64,000 nt of DNA from contig NC_068566.1 of NCBI RefSeq assembly GCF_025698545.1, forward strand, positions 47,161,192 to 47,225,191, read 5' to 3'. This DNA comes from Gossypium raimondii. Lineage: Eukaryota; Streptophyta; Magnoliopsida; Malvales; Malvaceae. Positions 48,268 to 61,115 of this stretch are shown here, piece after piece; positions within the stretch are counted from its first letter, which is position 1, and the number at the start of each line of letters is the position of its first letter. The notes below the pieces were generated by a model. It had not been told where the DNA came from. It ran no database searches and saw nothing but the letters and a program-made list of their open reading frames with translations. Position numbers and translations under genes: made by a program.

Positions 48268-50870
48268 TTACGTCATTTTGTGATCCTCTCGTTGATTTGA
48301 ACATGAACTAAATTTTCTCATAATCTCAATATTATCTGCTATTGTTGAACCAGCAGTTCCAAAAAAACCAAGTGAACCACAGCTGCAAATTGTTTCTTCT
48401 ATAAATAGAAGTATATCAGGTAATATATGAGGAGCACAATGCTTCTGCAACTTAGCCACTGTGTCGGTAGACTCGATGCCGCCAAGACTGGACCCAAACC
48501 TTAGGCCATGTCCAGCAAGTGCTAGTTTCTTTGCCGTTTCCATCACCAACGAATCTTCTTCGTTCATAAAATAGAGCTTAAAATTGGTTGAATCCTTAGC
48601 CAAATCACCCAGGTAGTTTCCGGTCCAATTGCCTCGAGGGAGATCAGTCATCACGAAAACATGAATCGGTCGAGACACCGTCTGGCTTAATGAATCTAGT
48701 TTTTGTTTCAAACCCGAAAATGTAGCTTCCCAATGGTTCTTGAACTGTCCATCTAGCAATCTAAGTTGTGCACAGAGAAACGGAGCCTTTACGATCTGAA
48801 CCGCAAACTGTTTTCCCGCGGATATAATTTCGGGGACAAACGGAAGGAATTTGATCTTTTTTATTAAAGATTGTATATTTGAATCTCTCGGTGCTTTTTG
48901 GATATCGATGTAGAGCTCAGAACCTTTATATGGGGCTGTAAAAAGGGTTCCGAATGCTAGAACAGTGGCCGAATCGGCTTTGCTGCCAGGTCCAAGTGTC
49001 TTATACACGTCTCTACGTCTTCTAACATACGAAATCTTCTTTTTCTTCTTGAGTTGTTCGTTGGGTTGGAATGAATCCAAAGCTCCATCCGCTTCGTAAT
49101 TCCCGTACGTCCAAACTGTTGTTCTACAATCATCATCTACGGCAAATAGACATCGATCTATATTACCATCAACCCCTGATAGCAATGAGCCACATTGCTT
49201 TAGGCTATCAACCAAATATGTCGGTTGTGTGTTTGGTTCTTTGGAGCAAGCCAAATCCAAGTCCAAACCACACCACGAGGACACAAAAACCCGGAAATCT
49301 ATGGCTCGAACATGTGAAGATGACAGTACCGAAGATATATCAATGATATCAGCCATGGAAACATACCTGCAAGAACAAATACAAGCGCAATCAAAACAGA
49401 AGCAAGATCTTCTATTGAGTTAAGCATTACTGGATTAGTTTAGTGATTGCTAACCAAAAAAAAAGACCTAAACTTTGTTTTCTAGGGGAGAAAAAGAAGC
49501 ATAAATCATTTAGTTATGTTACACATGGGAACTTCGCCATCTAGCAACCCCGCTAGAACATCACGACCCCCTGACTCAACCTATTTAGCTCTGTTAGTCA
49601 TGCAGCCGCCACCATAAGCATTGTTTCACCAAGACCTAAGGATTCTTGACAACTAGACAACTCCAACAAGACAACCATTACTTGTCATCCACATACGCTC
49701 TTACCTAGGTGACATTAAGTTGTTCAGCTGACAACGATATTAGAAAAGACCAACTAACCAATTAGAAAGAGACACATGTCCCACGAACGGCTCTCTCACC
49801 TCAAGGAGGGGAATGTTCGTCTGTTTCTTGCCCTACACTCCTTCCTCACACCTCTCTCAAGCTTTCCTCTCCTTCACCTTTTTCCACCACACACAATACA
49901 GCTCTCCGCCTTAGCAGGGTGAACCCTCCTTAATCTCCACCGCACTTTCCTCCATGTACATAAGTTATATAGAAAATGACAGGAAAATTAAAACCCCAAA
50001 GTACCAAATCTTAAAGATTACCAATAAAATTTAACCCCTAAAAAATGGAACACAACCAATAAAAGGTGAAAAAAAAAAACTAAAACCCTAGATTCAAACG
50101 TAAAAAAAAGTTCAAAAATTCAATGGAGGAATAAGCTAGAAATGGGTATATGAACAATAAAAGTGAGCAATACCCAGTTATCTCCCACTTCTAATGAACT
50201 CAATAACATGATCCCAAAGTTCCAAATCTAAAATCATTTACTTACAAGTACAAAAATTGAAAATTAAAGGAAATTTAAAGCTCCAAGTCCCAAATCTTAA
50301 GATTACTATGAAATTTCTGCTCAAAATTGACCTATACATATAGCTCAACAACAAAATTTAACTAAAACCCAGAATTCAATGGATGTATAAACAAGGAAAT
50401 TGAACAATACCCAGTTACCTCCCACTTGTAATGAGCTCAATAACATGATCCCAAACCGAAACACGGATCTCTTTAGGGCTTTGAACCCTAAACTTAGGGC
50501 AGCTACCGAGTGCAATTGCATGGTGAGAAAGAATAGGAGGGATAATCAAAGTACGGTTCAAAATCCCAGCCATTAGAAGTGCATTCTTGAACTCAGAAAG
50601 CTGGTTACTGAACCCACTATGAGGGGCGTACCATAAGAATTTTTCCCCTGAGATTCGAATTTCGCAATGTGGGAATTGAAGGGAAAGGGCTGTGGTTTTT
50701 GAAGAGGATGATGAGAAAAGGGATTTGGGGATAGAAGTGAAAGTAAGGAAGAAGAGAAAGATGAGGGAAAGGAGGAAAAGTGAGAGGAAAAAGAAAGGAG
50801 ATCTGCGTTGTTGGGATTTCTTTTTGCCCCATAGTTTCGGAGTGGGGATTGTTTTGTTGAGATTAAACAT
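48268..50870 (-). CDS. O-fucosyltransferase family protein
   Basis: Two exons, 50870-50419 and 49366-48268, joined AGTGGGAG|GTATGTTTCC in phase, giving 516 residues. Basic N-terminus, then one membrane helix at about 24-46 (FFFLSLFLLSLIFLFFL), as expected for a type II Golgi protein. The catalytic fold begins at 78-113 with FLWYAPHSGFSNQLSEFKNA, the GDP-fucose O-fucosyltransferase motif I (PF10250). CGSLGFFGTAGSTIADNIE near the C-terminus matches the last conserved motif. Arabidopsis relatives of this shape are annotated as O-fucosyltransferase family; the acceptor is unknown, so GDP-fucose transfer is inferred from family only. The 1052-bp intron holds a foreign GC-richer segment and a duplicated exon end. 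A foldback element sits 116 bp above the ATG. Confidence 0.9.
49515..49965. mobile_element. GC-richer insertion in the O-fucosyltransferase intron, possible small LTR/TRIM
   Basis: Base composition changes sharply from the AT-rich intron. It begins near gttacacatgggaacttc and ends near ctccatgtacataagttat. It has a CT-rich leader (ctttcctctccttcacc) reminiscent of the array cassette. Short flanking tagttat/taagttat hints at a target duplication. No coding frame is seen, and the family is not identified. Confidence 0.45.
50182..50217 (-). repeat. Duplicated end of O-fucosyltransferase exon 1 inside the intron
   Basis: This repeats 50419-50454 at a distance of 237 bp and would encode WDHVIEFIRSG. 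The intron bases after it match as well. The splice donor is lost: the copy reads GGGAG|ATAAC where the real donor reads GGGAG|GTAAC. The duplication extends over the neighbouring intron sequence (caaatctta...aatttaac phrases at about 49990-50150 and 50225-50390). Confidence 0.8.
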
Positions 50871-50985
50871 GTTTCTTGTTCGGTTTTGTTGGTGTCTGTG
50901 GTGCTGCTGGTTCAGGGCCTTTTAGTAGTTCGATGTTTTCCTGTAGGCTAATATACAACCAAAAATTTTGTATTACACCCAAATA

Positions 50986-51493
50986 GAGGTGCTCATGGGC
51001 CGGGCGGCCCGGCCCGGCCCGATGGCCCGCCAGAAATATGAGAGGGTTTGAGTAAAAATATAGGCCTGAAATATGAGCTTGGGAAAAAAAGAGGCCCGTT
51101 TAGAAAACGGGCCGGGCCTTGGGCACCACTTTTTCGGCCCGGGCCCAGCCTGATATAATAAATATATTTATTTTTTAAAATTTTAAAATATTTTTTACAT
51201 ACTTTTTTAATTTTTTTAATTTTAAAATATTTTTTAATTTTTTTAATTTTAAAATATTTTTAAAATACTTTTTTTAATTTTTTTTAATTTTAAAATACTT
51301 TTAAAATACTTTTTTTAATTTTTTAAAATTTTTAAAATAAAAATGGGTCGGGCCGGGCCTGGCCCGAGCTTATGATTTTTTCCTGGGCCGGGCCTGGGCA
51401 AAATCTTATGCCCATGTTTCTGGCCGGGCCGGGCCCGAGTCTAGGACCCGGGCTGAAATTTTTTATGGGCCCGGCCCGGCCCATGAACACCTC
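50986..51493. mobile_element. GGGCC-rich foldback element with 12-bp target duplication
   Basis: The ends GAGGTGCTCATGGGCCGGG and CCCGGCCCATGAACACCTC are inverted repeats with long GGGCCC-rich arms and an AT-rich centre. tacacccaaata flanks it on both sides (50974-50985 and 51494-51505). It lies 116 bp upstream of the O-fucosyltransferase ATG. No coding frame is seen; the open frame across it is a by-product of the arms. Confidence 0.9.
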
Positions 51494-51574
51494 TACACCC
51501 AAATAACTATGAGAAGATTTAGCTAAAAATATAAAATTAAAAAATATATTTAAGTAGAAAAACAAAATTTATTT

Positions 51575-51977
51575 AAAAATAGATAAAGCCTCGAGTAAAG
51601 TTTTTTACTCATATTTTCTACTGTTTTAATGTTATTTTCTTATTGTTTTACTTCTATGTTATTATTATTTTATTGTTATTATTTAAATATTATATAACTC
51701 TTATTTTATGTTAATTTTACTACTATTTTAGAGGCATTTGTTTATTAAATTACATATATCTCAATATTATTTAAGTATAAATATAAATTATATTTTTTAT
51801 TTTTATATATAAAAAAATTAATTTAGACGGGCCAATTCGAGGTTTTAATATTTTTATTCGGGTCGAGTTTAGACAAAATTTTAAACCCATTTTCGGGCCT
51901 AGCTAGCCCAAACTTGGCAAACGGACCTAAAATTTTGACAAGACTCATCCCAAACTCGACCCGACCCATGAATAGGT
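51575..51977. mobile_element. Older foldback remnant next to the younger copy
   Basis: gcctcgagtaaagttttttac ... ttttagaggcatttg ... ggcctagctagcccaaactt ... cgacccgacccatgaatagg follows the same internal order as the right half of the element at 31003-31630. The left half is missing. Confidence 0.6.
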
Positions 51978-52223
51978 ATTATTTTAATTTAATATGTATA
52001 ATTTAATATATTTTTATTTATTAAATTTTATATATAATTATGTTAAACACACTTGTTAAAAAGAGGTTCAAATAAATTTCTAACAATATGCTATATCGCC
52101 TAAACCCAAACCATTGAATTAAGTTTGTAAGAAAAGAAACATGCTTATTCACTTGATCCACAAAAAGAACCATAGACAGCATATTAACCTGTAATGCTCA
52201 TAAAAACCCTGAGCTATAGTGTC

Positions 52224-53814
52224 TTAATTTGCATGGATTGGGCTCCCACTTGAATTCATTCTCGAATTACCCGGAACAGGATTGGCATGGAATGCAGATT
52301 GCCTCGACGAACCGTCAAGTTTTAACGAAACGGAAGAAGGGCCATTACCACCAATTGATTCTCCCAAACTCAATTTAGACATGCCGACCAGTTCATCAAC
52401 ATTGATCGGGATCTTCGAATGTACAGCCATTGGCTTAACCACTTCATGTGTGTTTTCCTTGGTTGGTTCAGTATTGTAACCCATCCAATATGAAAGTGAG
52501 AACGGAAAGAATGGTGGGAAGTAAGCAGGATATAGTGCCGGGTAAGGAGGTTGTGAGGTCTCTGGTTTCGGAGGAATGTGAATGTTTTCACCATCATTTG
52601 ATTTGTCGGTATCCATTGTTTCGTCTTCTTCGTCCAATGCAGGAGGAATAGGCAAATGGTCGTTGCTCTGTGCTTCGGCTTCTGAAGGGTTTTCCGAGAA
52701 TGAATCATGTGATACCATCGGAATGTCACTCGACTGCAAGAAAATGATCCTTAGACAGCTTCAAACACGAATCAAATACAACCACACAAAACAAATTGAA
52801 AGTAAATTGGTATGAACCTATTATCTACAAATACCATACGAATATAAATCGAAGCTTTTAGATATGACAACCAAAGCAAGCATTTTATAGAGAGAAGGGC
52901 ACTAACTTCATCAGTTACAATATCAAAGAGGCTGGATCGTCTTTTTCTCCTAGAAACATTCGATTGTCGGATGAAATATTTCTGAGCATGGCTAGCTACT
53001 TGAGTAGGAGTCCTCGAAATAACATAATTGCGCGATATTCCACGCCAATCACCTTTTCCAAGCTTCTGCAATCCAAGTAGAAACATCCGATGCTCTTCTT
53101 CCGTCCAAGGAATACCTGCAAACACCGTTGCTTAGACAAATTCATTAAAGCAATAAACAAGACATCAATATTACCATGTATTAGTTTCCACCATTATTGA
53201 CTGTGCCTAGACTTCTAATGTCGAGTGTTCATTATAATCAACCTGTCACAAACTTTAATCCAATTTTTTTTTTGTTTAGTATAGATATTCTCCATGTCAG
53301 CTTTACGGATCATAAAAATTGATTGCTACTCCTAACAATATCATCTTCAAGATTCGAACTTGATAAACCAATAAATTTCACAATGTAGTACATATAACCA
53401 AAGCTTTGGATCAATATCATTAACATATGAAACTAAGAGATCAATGCACTTTACCCAAAAAAAAAAATTCTAAGCCAAAGCAAATAAAAATTTGAAAAAA
53501 TTCCAATTAGTTCTTCAAAAAAGAACAAAAAAGAAGAGACCTCTTTTCCTTTCACGATTGGAAGACGACGACCCGGGTACAAAATCCTCAGAAGCATAAC
53601 CGTCTGCATGATCCGGACCATCACCGGGTTCACCCGACCCATTCCTGTTATGCATCCCAGAATTCAACCCGGAATATTGGCTTAAATTCCCCATACTGGC
53701 ACTCTTCCGGATCAACCCGTCAGTTAACCGGACTCCGAACAGCTTAAACCCTCGGTTCGGGCATGTCCGAGAGTTATGCCCGTTGTGGCTACAATGCGAG
53801 CAGCGACGAGTCAT
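52224..53814 (-). CDS. KUA1: MYB-related transcription factor, KUA1/MYBS3-like
   Basis: Three exons, 53814-53541, 53115-52907 and 52733-52224, all GT-AG and in phase, give 330 residues. Residues 5-18 form a CX2CX4HX4C zinc knuckle ([14 protein letters not shown]). KLFGV at 24-28 is an (R/K)LFGV repression motif. Residues 94-141 are a single MYB/SANT-type repeat ([20 protein letters not shown]) ending in the signature SHAQKYF (133-139). A basic RRKRR follows. C-terminal [16 protein letters not shown] and SLKLDG are typical of KUODA1/MYBH. In Arabidopsis KUA1 is a nuclear repressor that binds TATCCA/I-box-like sites and controls cell expansion and peroxidase genes (family knowledge). The orthology call rests on near-identity of the N-terminus and MYB repeat. 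It lies between the O-fucosyltransferase gene and HOS1. Confidence 0.92.
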
Positions 53815-54247
53815 CTTGGATCAGATCAAACAGCAAAAAAAGTGACGTGATAGATGTAAACCGGATCTTCTAGAACCTGGATCCGATTCGTATACGGGTT
53901 ATGCCCTTTGTTTAAAAAAAAAAAACCCTTTATTTGACTGCTTCTTGTGGCTTTTTTTTCTAACAGAGAGAGGGGAGACGATATCTAATTTATATTTATT
54001 GCTGTAATGAAACTTAATGCTCTGGTGTTTACAGGTGTTTGATGGTAGGGACCATCTTGGATTTGTAGCCGTTGATATGGTCAAATTTGGATTCGAGAAA
54101 ATCTTGCGTTTTTCGCATGGGGAGTTGACTTTGACATAAGTCCATTCCCGTTTCTATTTTTCTTCTTTTGGTTAAAATGCGGTTCAACTCCATGTATTTT
54201 CCATATATTTGATATTTAGTCCTTTTACTTCTATTTTAAAGAATTTA

Positions 54248-54752
54248 GTTGGTAAAAATCCCTATCCAACCCCTCCCAATTTAGAAATTGAGTAAATTGT
54301 TCCCTATAAAAAATTAGAGCAATTTAATCCCTGCCAATTTTGAAAGTGAGCAACCAAGGACAATTAACCATTGTGTTCATCAATTGTACATCATTTTTAT
54401 TGGTATAATAACAAATTTAGCCCTTAATGTTAGCATTTTTTTCAAATTGATCTTGATTCTAAAAAAAAATCAACAAATTTAGCCTGAACTTTACAAAATT
54501 ACACAAATGTTGCAAGCTAATTTTGTTAAATCAATACCACATTGATAGAATGTCTAAAATTTGAGACTTAAACTTGTTATTATACCATTCAAAATTATGT
54601 AAAATCGGCGGAAAACATTAACGCCGAGACTAATTTTCCTTGATTGCTCACTTTTGAAATTGATAGGGATTAAATTGCTCCAATTTTTTTTGAAAGGGAC
54701 CCATTTGCTCAATATCGAAATTGAGAGGGACTAGAGAGGTATTTTTACCGAC
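54248..54752. mobile_element. MITE-like element with about 115-bp inverted ends
   Basis: The left arm starts GTTGGTAAAAATCCC and runs through gagcaatttaatccctgcc to gtgagcaaccaagg. The right arm is its inverted counterpart, ccttgattgctcacttttga to ggtatttttaccgac. The flanks TTA/TCA would fit a decayed 3-bp duplication of the PIF/Harbinger-Tourist type (inference). A related copy starts at 63604. Confidence 0.75.
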
Positions 54753-56963
54753 TCATTCCATTTACTTTTGAGATTTAAAAATGCAAAAAATCTAGTTGTT
54801 GATATCATTAAAGTTATTCAATTTGTTACAATGTCAATTTTCTATTACATAGCTAACAAGTGATATTTCAAAGTGCCACACCAGTGAATTTAATGGAAAT
54901 TTTTTTAATAGTATTATTAATTAAACTTAAATTATTGAAAAGTGCTTTTTAGTAGTGCTTCTGAAAAGAGCGGTAGAAAAGTCTGTAAAAATATGTGTTT
55001 TGTTAATTTTTAGTGTTTTTCATTATTGTCAAAAATCGTGGTTGATTGTTAAAAGTCTTTTAAACATGATAGTGGAAAGTTAAAATTAGTTAAATTATAT
55101 GATATTTAAATAATTTAATATAATAATACATAAAATATATAAATAATTCAATATAATGATACATAAAATATAATTTAATCTAATTTTTATATAATTTTAA
55201 ATAGTTATATGAATAAATGTATTTTGATAATTTTCGCTTCCAAACGTAAAAACCAAAGGCAATTAAATCCTAGCTTTTGTGTTTGGGTGGAAAAGTATTT
55301 TTCTATCGCTGTTTTGACCCCAAAAATCAAGTGTTCGGTGAAAAAAGAAACAATAAATTTAGCTGCGTAAATAATTTTAAAATTTTCATAATTCTTTAAA
55401 TAAAATCTTTTGTTTGGAGTTAAATAGCAAATAAATAGAATAATTTTCATGCTATTTTTTAGACAGGAAATATTAACTCTATTACAATTTAATCTTATTT
55501 ATTTATTTTTATCATAAAGATTACATTAATCTATTTAATAATTGATTCAGTCCCTATAACAGAGGGACCTATCAAACATTTTCACCTTTTATTGTTTTAT
55601 TTGTGGACCACAACGAAACAAGATCATTACTACCTATATATTTTTGTGGGCCCATAGTTCAACGAACGGCTACGAATTAATTAATGTGATTCAGGTCCGA
55701 CAACTAAATTCATTATTTTGGATATCAAATGACAAAATGATAAGCGTGTTATCCTTTTACCCTCTTTGTGATGACTTTTTTGGGGTCTAATTGTGTTTGC
55801 AAATCCCTCTACTTTTTTAACTTTTAAAATTTAACCCCCAAACGTTTAACTCTGAGAAATTAGAAATTAAATTAATCCATGTTAAAATTTAACTGTGACA
55901 TTTTAATATTCAGAAATCTAATTTAAAATTTAAAATTCAGTTGATAACACATTCAAATTTTTACATAAATCAATTAACTGTATTATCAATTGGATTTTTT
56001 GAATTTAAATTTTAAATAAAAATAAAAACTAAAATTTCAAAAATCTAAAAGAACTCTCAAGCATAATCAGACATTTTCTAGATTATAAAGATTTTACATT
56101 AGATTTTATATAGACTATAAATCCTTGTAATATTCATATATTAAAAATTTAATCCTATTTTATTTCAAGATATTTAGTCCTTTATTTTTCAAATTTAAAA
56201 TACAACTCAAATGGGGATAAATCCCAAAACTATACATGAACTATGATTTAGTGTGTAATTTTACATATGAAATTTTATTTTGATCTAATTCTCGTAAATT
56301 ATTAACATATTTATTAATATAACATCATTTTATGTTTATGTATTGCATACATAAATAATTATATTTATCCAATATAAAAATAAATTGATATATTTATTTC
56401 TTTAAATGTGCATCATTAAATCAAAATTAAAATTAAAATTTCAAGTATACATTTGAACCATATTTATTTAATATTTCAACTTTAATTTTAAAATGTGAAA
56501 AAGCTAAAACATGCAAACTAAAACATTAACAAAATCGCACTTTAACATTGATTTAATTAACTGATACAATTTTTTTCTCTCTAACTCAACTTACAAAAAA
56601 AAGTAAGCTTGATTATTACTGCTCGAAAAACTAGGAACTATCAATATGGCCTTGAGCTCACTTAGAAAAGAAGGAAAAAAGATACAAAAATTATGGGGAT
56701 CCTTGACGATTTGATTAATTGGTCCCTTCAATTATAAAAATAAATCTCCTCATGGAAGACAAAGCATTGGGCATTGACAACCCACTTCCTGTCTCTGAAT
56801 CTGCCATTAATGTGAATCTTAGACCAGTATAAGACGAGAGTTGTACCTTTTTTTACCCAAATAAAAGCAGTCAAACTGAACCATAGGTACGGGTTTGAGT
56901 CCCACTTCAGGGTTCAGGCTGGTTCATTCTCATGGTGTCGATCATCATGGAGAGGACATGAAT
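54753..56963. other. Intergenic region between the MYB gene and HOS1
   Basis: AT-rich and without supported genes. Several stretches resemble worn foldback repeats (for example taaaattt-rich text at 55850-56050). HOS1 polyadenylation should fall near 56700-56960; the exact signal was not determined. Confidence 0.4.
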
Positions 56964-59900
56964 TTATCTTATGGCGAATCTCCTCCTTCTATATCCTTTC
57001 GTGGGGGTTGGACCGCCAACTTTTATGGTTCCACCTGGATTTTGCTCTTCCTCGTCACTTGTTTCATCGGATCTCCATCTCAGTCCCTCGTTTATGTATC
57101 TGTCCTCGAAAGGCCTTTGTTCATGACTACAAATATGCAAAAATAGGAAACAGTGTGACAAGATGATATACCAAAATCCTTCCCCACCTGTGGCTTTTAT
57201 TGATATATGAGACTAAATGAAAGAGAATGGTCGATGAAACCAGAATCTTTACCTCCAATTGACGACATCCGTTAAGTCTTCGTTAGGAGGCACAGTCCAA
57301 TAGCTGTCATCTCTATTTGATTGACCCCTCTTACCGGAAATATTTGAAGGCAAGTTATTTGCAGAACCTTTTAAACTATAGTTACTGCTAGGCATGGATA
57401 CAGGATTAGCTGTCACTCTTCGGGAATACGGAGGACTTGTATTGTGAACCTGGTTAACAAACCCGTTTTGCTCTCCCACTGAAATGATTTTATCAGATTG
57501 TTTTTCTTGTAAATGTCTGATCGGGAGCTCTCTTGATGAACTCTGACTGATTCCGTTCAATGGTGTAGCATATGTGGGACTTACACGATGGATTCCAGGA
57601 CTTGAGATGCCTTCAAAGTTGAAACTTTTGCCAACTTCAACATTTGATATGGTTTCTGGACCTACAAATAATCTCCCATGGAGAATTGATAAAGACCTGT
57701 GGTTACCAGCGCCAACATGAGAACCGTTGACATACCCCCCAAATATTTTAGGAATTTCAGAAACTGCTGGACTTGAAGTAGTCAAAAGATCTGGTTGTAG
57801 AAGAATAGAATCAGAAGTGGAAGGAACCAACAAAGGGGCTGGTTCTGGTTCTTGCAATTCGGGAAGGCCGGATCTTGCTGGCATTTCATTCTCTTGACCA
57901 AAAGTAACCCCTATATCAGGCAACGTTCCGGTCTTTACTTGTTGCTGCAAGACTTCTGGTAGCAATTCTAAACCTTTATCCTATCGAAGAAAGGTAAGCA
58001 AATTAGTGGATTCATTATAAAACACTACTTACTAGCAGTGACCTACAAACTTCGCCAAGCACAGAAAAGAAAGTTCATTTTCTTCAGTTGAACCATAAAG
58101 ATTAAGATCCCCCCCCCCCTCCAGCAAAGTTTAAAGTACTTACAACCAATGCTTTTCTCCTTTGACGACAAGATTCCATTCTGGATAAAACTTCTAGAAA
58201 TTCTTCATTAACAGAATGAGTTGAAATGAAGTCTTCTTCTAAGGTCCGAAGTTTAAGACTGACTTGATATGCCTCAACGTATTGATAGCGCTGTATTAGT
58301 AACAGAGAATGAGCATATAAGCTTTTGGATCCTTGGACCATCCAAAAATGAGCATTATAGAGCATCCTTGGACCATCACAATGAAAATGCAAGGCATAAG
58401 CATAAGCCAAGAAATCAACAATATACAGCAATCAGAATCCATTTTACCCAATAGAGCCCTAATCTAAATGTTACACGATTGCATGCTGTATGTATGTCAG
58501 TTACCTGAAGATAGAATACAAGAAGGAGACTTCCATTAGCAGAAGAAGGATCATCAGTTGCACAATCTAACAGGCATTTATGAATATATTTCTCCTCATC
58601 AGAATTCCATGGCAACTCTATTATTCGATCTACCAAGTTCCTCCGAATACATAAACAGCATAATTCAGAGACCAATATTTCTGTCCAGTCCATCCAGCAC
58701 CTGCATTGGCCATCCTCACTTGGACCATACTTGAAATTCTTTTCCCGGACTTTAGTACAGAGCATCCGCTGATATGTGAATGCTTCAGTCAAAAGCCTAC
58801 ATTCCACTTTCACCCAAACAACAGTCACAGCCTCACTAAGCGAAACCAACTGTGATCCATCATCACGACCAGACCAGCGTAACACCATGTGAGCAACCTC
58901 GGGATTCTGCCGTTCTAACAGAACTCGTGCAATCTTAGGATGAGTTGTTGGGCCAGATATCTCTGGAAGAAGTTGAAAAGATTCCTAAGAAATACGATTT
59001 AGCTAAAAAAATCAGCATGTGAAATTATAATAAAAGTGTGAGAGTATAGCCTTAAGGACAAAAAGTAGTTCTTTACTATTATACCTGTAAAGCCTCATCT
59101 GTGTGATCGTCCAAAAGACAGAAAATGAATGATTCGAGTAATGAATGCCTATTTATACCAAAGGAGGTAGCAAAGTCATCCACAATATCTCTCCATTCTT
59201 CTTCAGGCCTACTCCAATGCCGATCAAACAAGTAATATACAAACTGCATCTCAATTAAGAAAATCAAAGGAATTTGCGCAACTGAAAGCATGTCCAATCA
59301 ACAGAAGCAAACCACATCAAAAAGAGAAGGATACAATTGCTTGCTTTGCAACCACCAAATCAGAACTACCACATAGAAAGAGGATGTCCACAGCAGCCTG
59401 GAGACTTTCAAATGGGTAACACCCTCTCAATCCCTCTATTTTAGACCGAGAAAAGGAGGAGCTGTCCTTCAGTAAAAATGCAAAATATGACTCTTCTCCA
59501 AGCTCCTGATCACATGCTTGTTCGATGTCAAGGTTTGCTAATGCATCTTCAATGAATAGAGAGCCATCCTGTCTAGTGGAGTCGGCTGAGCGATCGACTA
59601 CATCAGGCCATGCACGTGCAGTTGCAGCCGATTTTCTTTCACGGACAAGATTATGCCAGGATGTGAAATTAGCATGACGAGACCTCACATGTTCCAAGAA
59701 TTGGTGCCTTATACACCACATTATGATCTCAAGATGCTGAAAATTTTATAACAGTTGTTGCTCTTAAAAAGATGCTAATATATGGTTAAATATCTTCTTA
59801 ATTGAATCAAACCTGCTTCGTCTTCAATATACTCTCTTGAAGGTGATGCAAGTCATGGAGCTGTGCCAAAGGACGACCCTTGAAAGATGATTCCAAAACT

Positions 59901-61115
59901 TCAAGAATACTGGATAAGCTAGCCAGATATGCTGAATATTTGTGAAGCAAACCTAAACTCTTTTCCATTTCTCCTACCTTGAGATAATCTGATAAAACGG
60001 TTAGGGAACACCCAATGCACATGGTATAAACAAAAGTCATAGTTCTCAAAGAATTCCACAAACTATTTAAGGATACATATCTGTTGAAGTTCTGTTGTAA
60101 TATTTTTAAACTTCCGCTTGACCCAATCCTTGACAACCTTCTCATCCAGTAGCAAAGCAGTGATAGCATCACTGGAAACAGCAGTTTCATCCATGCATAT
60201 ATCTGTAACATCTGTTGTTTTTCCATTAAGGTAAACATGGAGTTCTACCAAACAATCACAACATCAGTATTCGGCATGTGTTTTTATAAAAATATAAACA
60301 AATCAATATGCCCTAAATGACTAAATCTAGACAAGTAAAAGGATACAATGACAAACCAAAGAAACCAAGTTATTCTCCAAGGAGACATCAAAAAAAGAAT
60401 AAAGACGTTGAACATCAGCATTCATTTGATCATCTCTATCTTCTTTATTTTGAAAAATATCACCATATCTTCTAGAAATGAGGCCAGCGTCTATGCACTC
60501 ATCGAACAGGCGTAGCTGAAGTCTGTTGTTACCACTCGCCAATGGTATTCTACAAATCGGACAAAGATCACATCTTTGACAACACTCGGCACATAACGAG
60601 GCATGTCCGCAAGAGTTCAACACATACTTCACGTAACGCCCACATCGTCTTAAGTCTCTAGTTGCTCGACAGTATTCGGTTTTCGCCTCATTGAATAACT
60701 CACTAAGGTCAACAGATGCCAAGTGTTCTAAAGCTTCCTGAAATTTAAACTAGACATTATAATTTCGTAGCCTATTCTAAAGCTATACAACAATTTATTC
60801 AAAATTCACCTGAACTTTTAACCTAAAACAGAATTATTTACAACAAAAATGTGAACTTAATAATAAACTAACCAATTCTATGTAAGCAAATGTGTTCTTA
60901 ATTCCTTAGAATAGCACCAATGATAGTACAAAATTAAAAATAATATGAAAAAAGAAACTAAAAGCCGAAGAAAATGAAGGAGCAAGGGTTTTTGGAGTTG
61001 GAACCTGAACGGCACGGCTATTGAAGTTGGGTTGATGAGCTGGTGATCTAACGGTATGGCCGTTACTGCCGGAGCTCGAAGGATGAACCGGACCGTTGAT
61101 TTCATGTTTCTCCAT
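56964..61115 (-). CDS. HOS1: E3 ubiquitin-protein ligase HOS1
   Basis: Ten exons: 61115-61005, 60737-60347, 60211-60077, 59988-59813, 59736-59335, 59243-59085, 58984-58505, 58290-58144, 57980-57253, 57126-56964. All junctions are GT-AG with matching phases, giving 963 residues (Arabidopsis HOS1 is about 927). Residues 69-99 are a variant RING (C69, C80, H82, C86, C89/C90, C93, C96, C99; LCPICRIPL). Residues of about 250-720 match the ELYS/nucleoporin-like helical region (HLQESILKTKQHLE, AKQAIFVYYLFDRHW, LPWNSDEEKYIHKC). The C-terminus is low-complexity and ends in a basic GYRRRRFAIR. HOS1 acts at the nuclear pore and nucleus, targeting ICE1 and CONSTANS and affecting cold response, flowering and mRNA export (family knowledge). 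The short intron 60076-59989 is easily missed because the frame stays open. Intron 8 holds an 11-C run at 58109-58119. Confidence 0.95.

Noticed and set aside
60078-60238. Alternative reading of HOS1 exon 3 in the frame giving a Met-Phe-Thr-Leu start and a Tyr-Trp-Met-rich stretch
   Set aside because: The other frame gives VTDICMDETAVSSDAITALL and DEKVVKDWVKRKF, which fit HOS1, and a short GT-AG intron (60076-59989) restores phase to exon 4.
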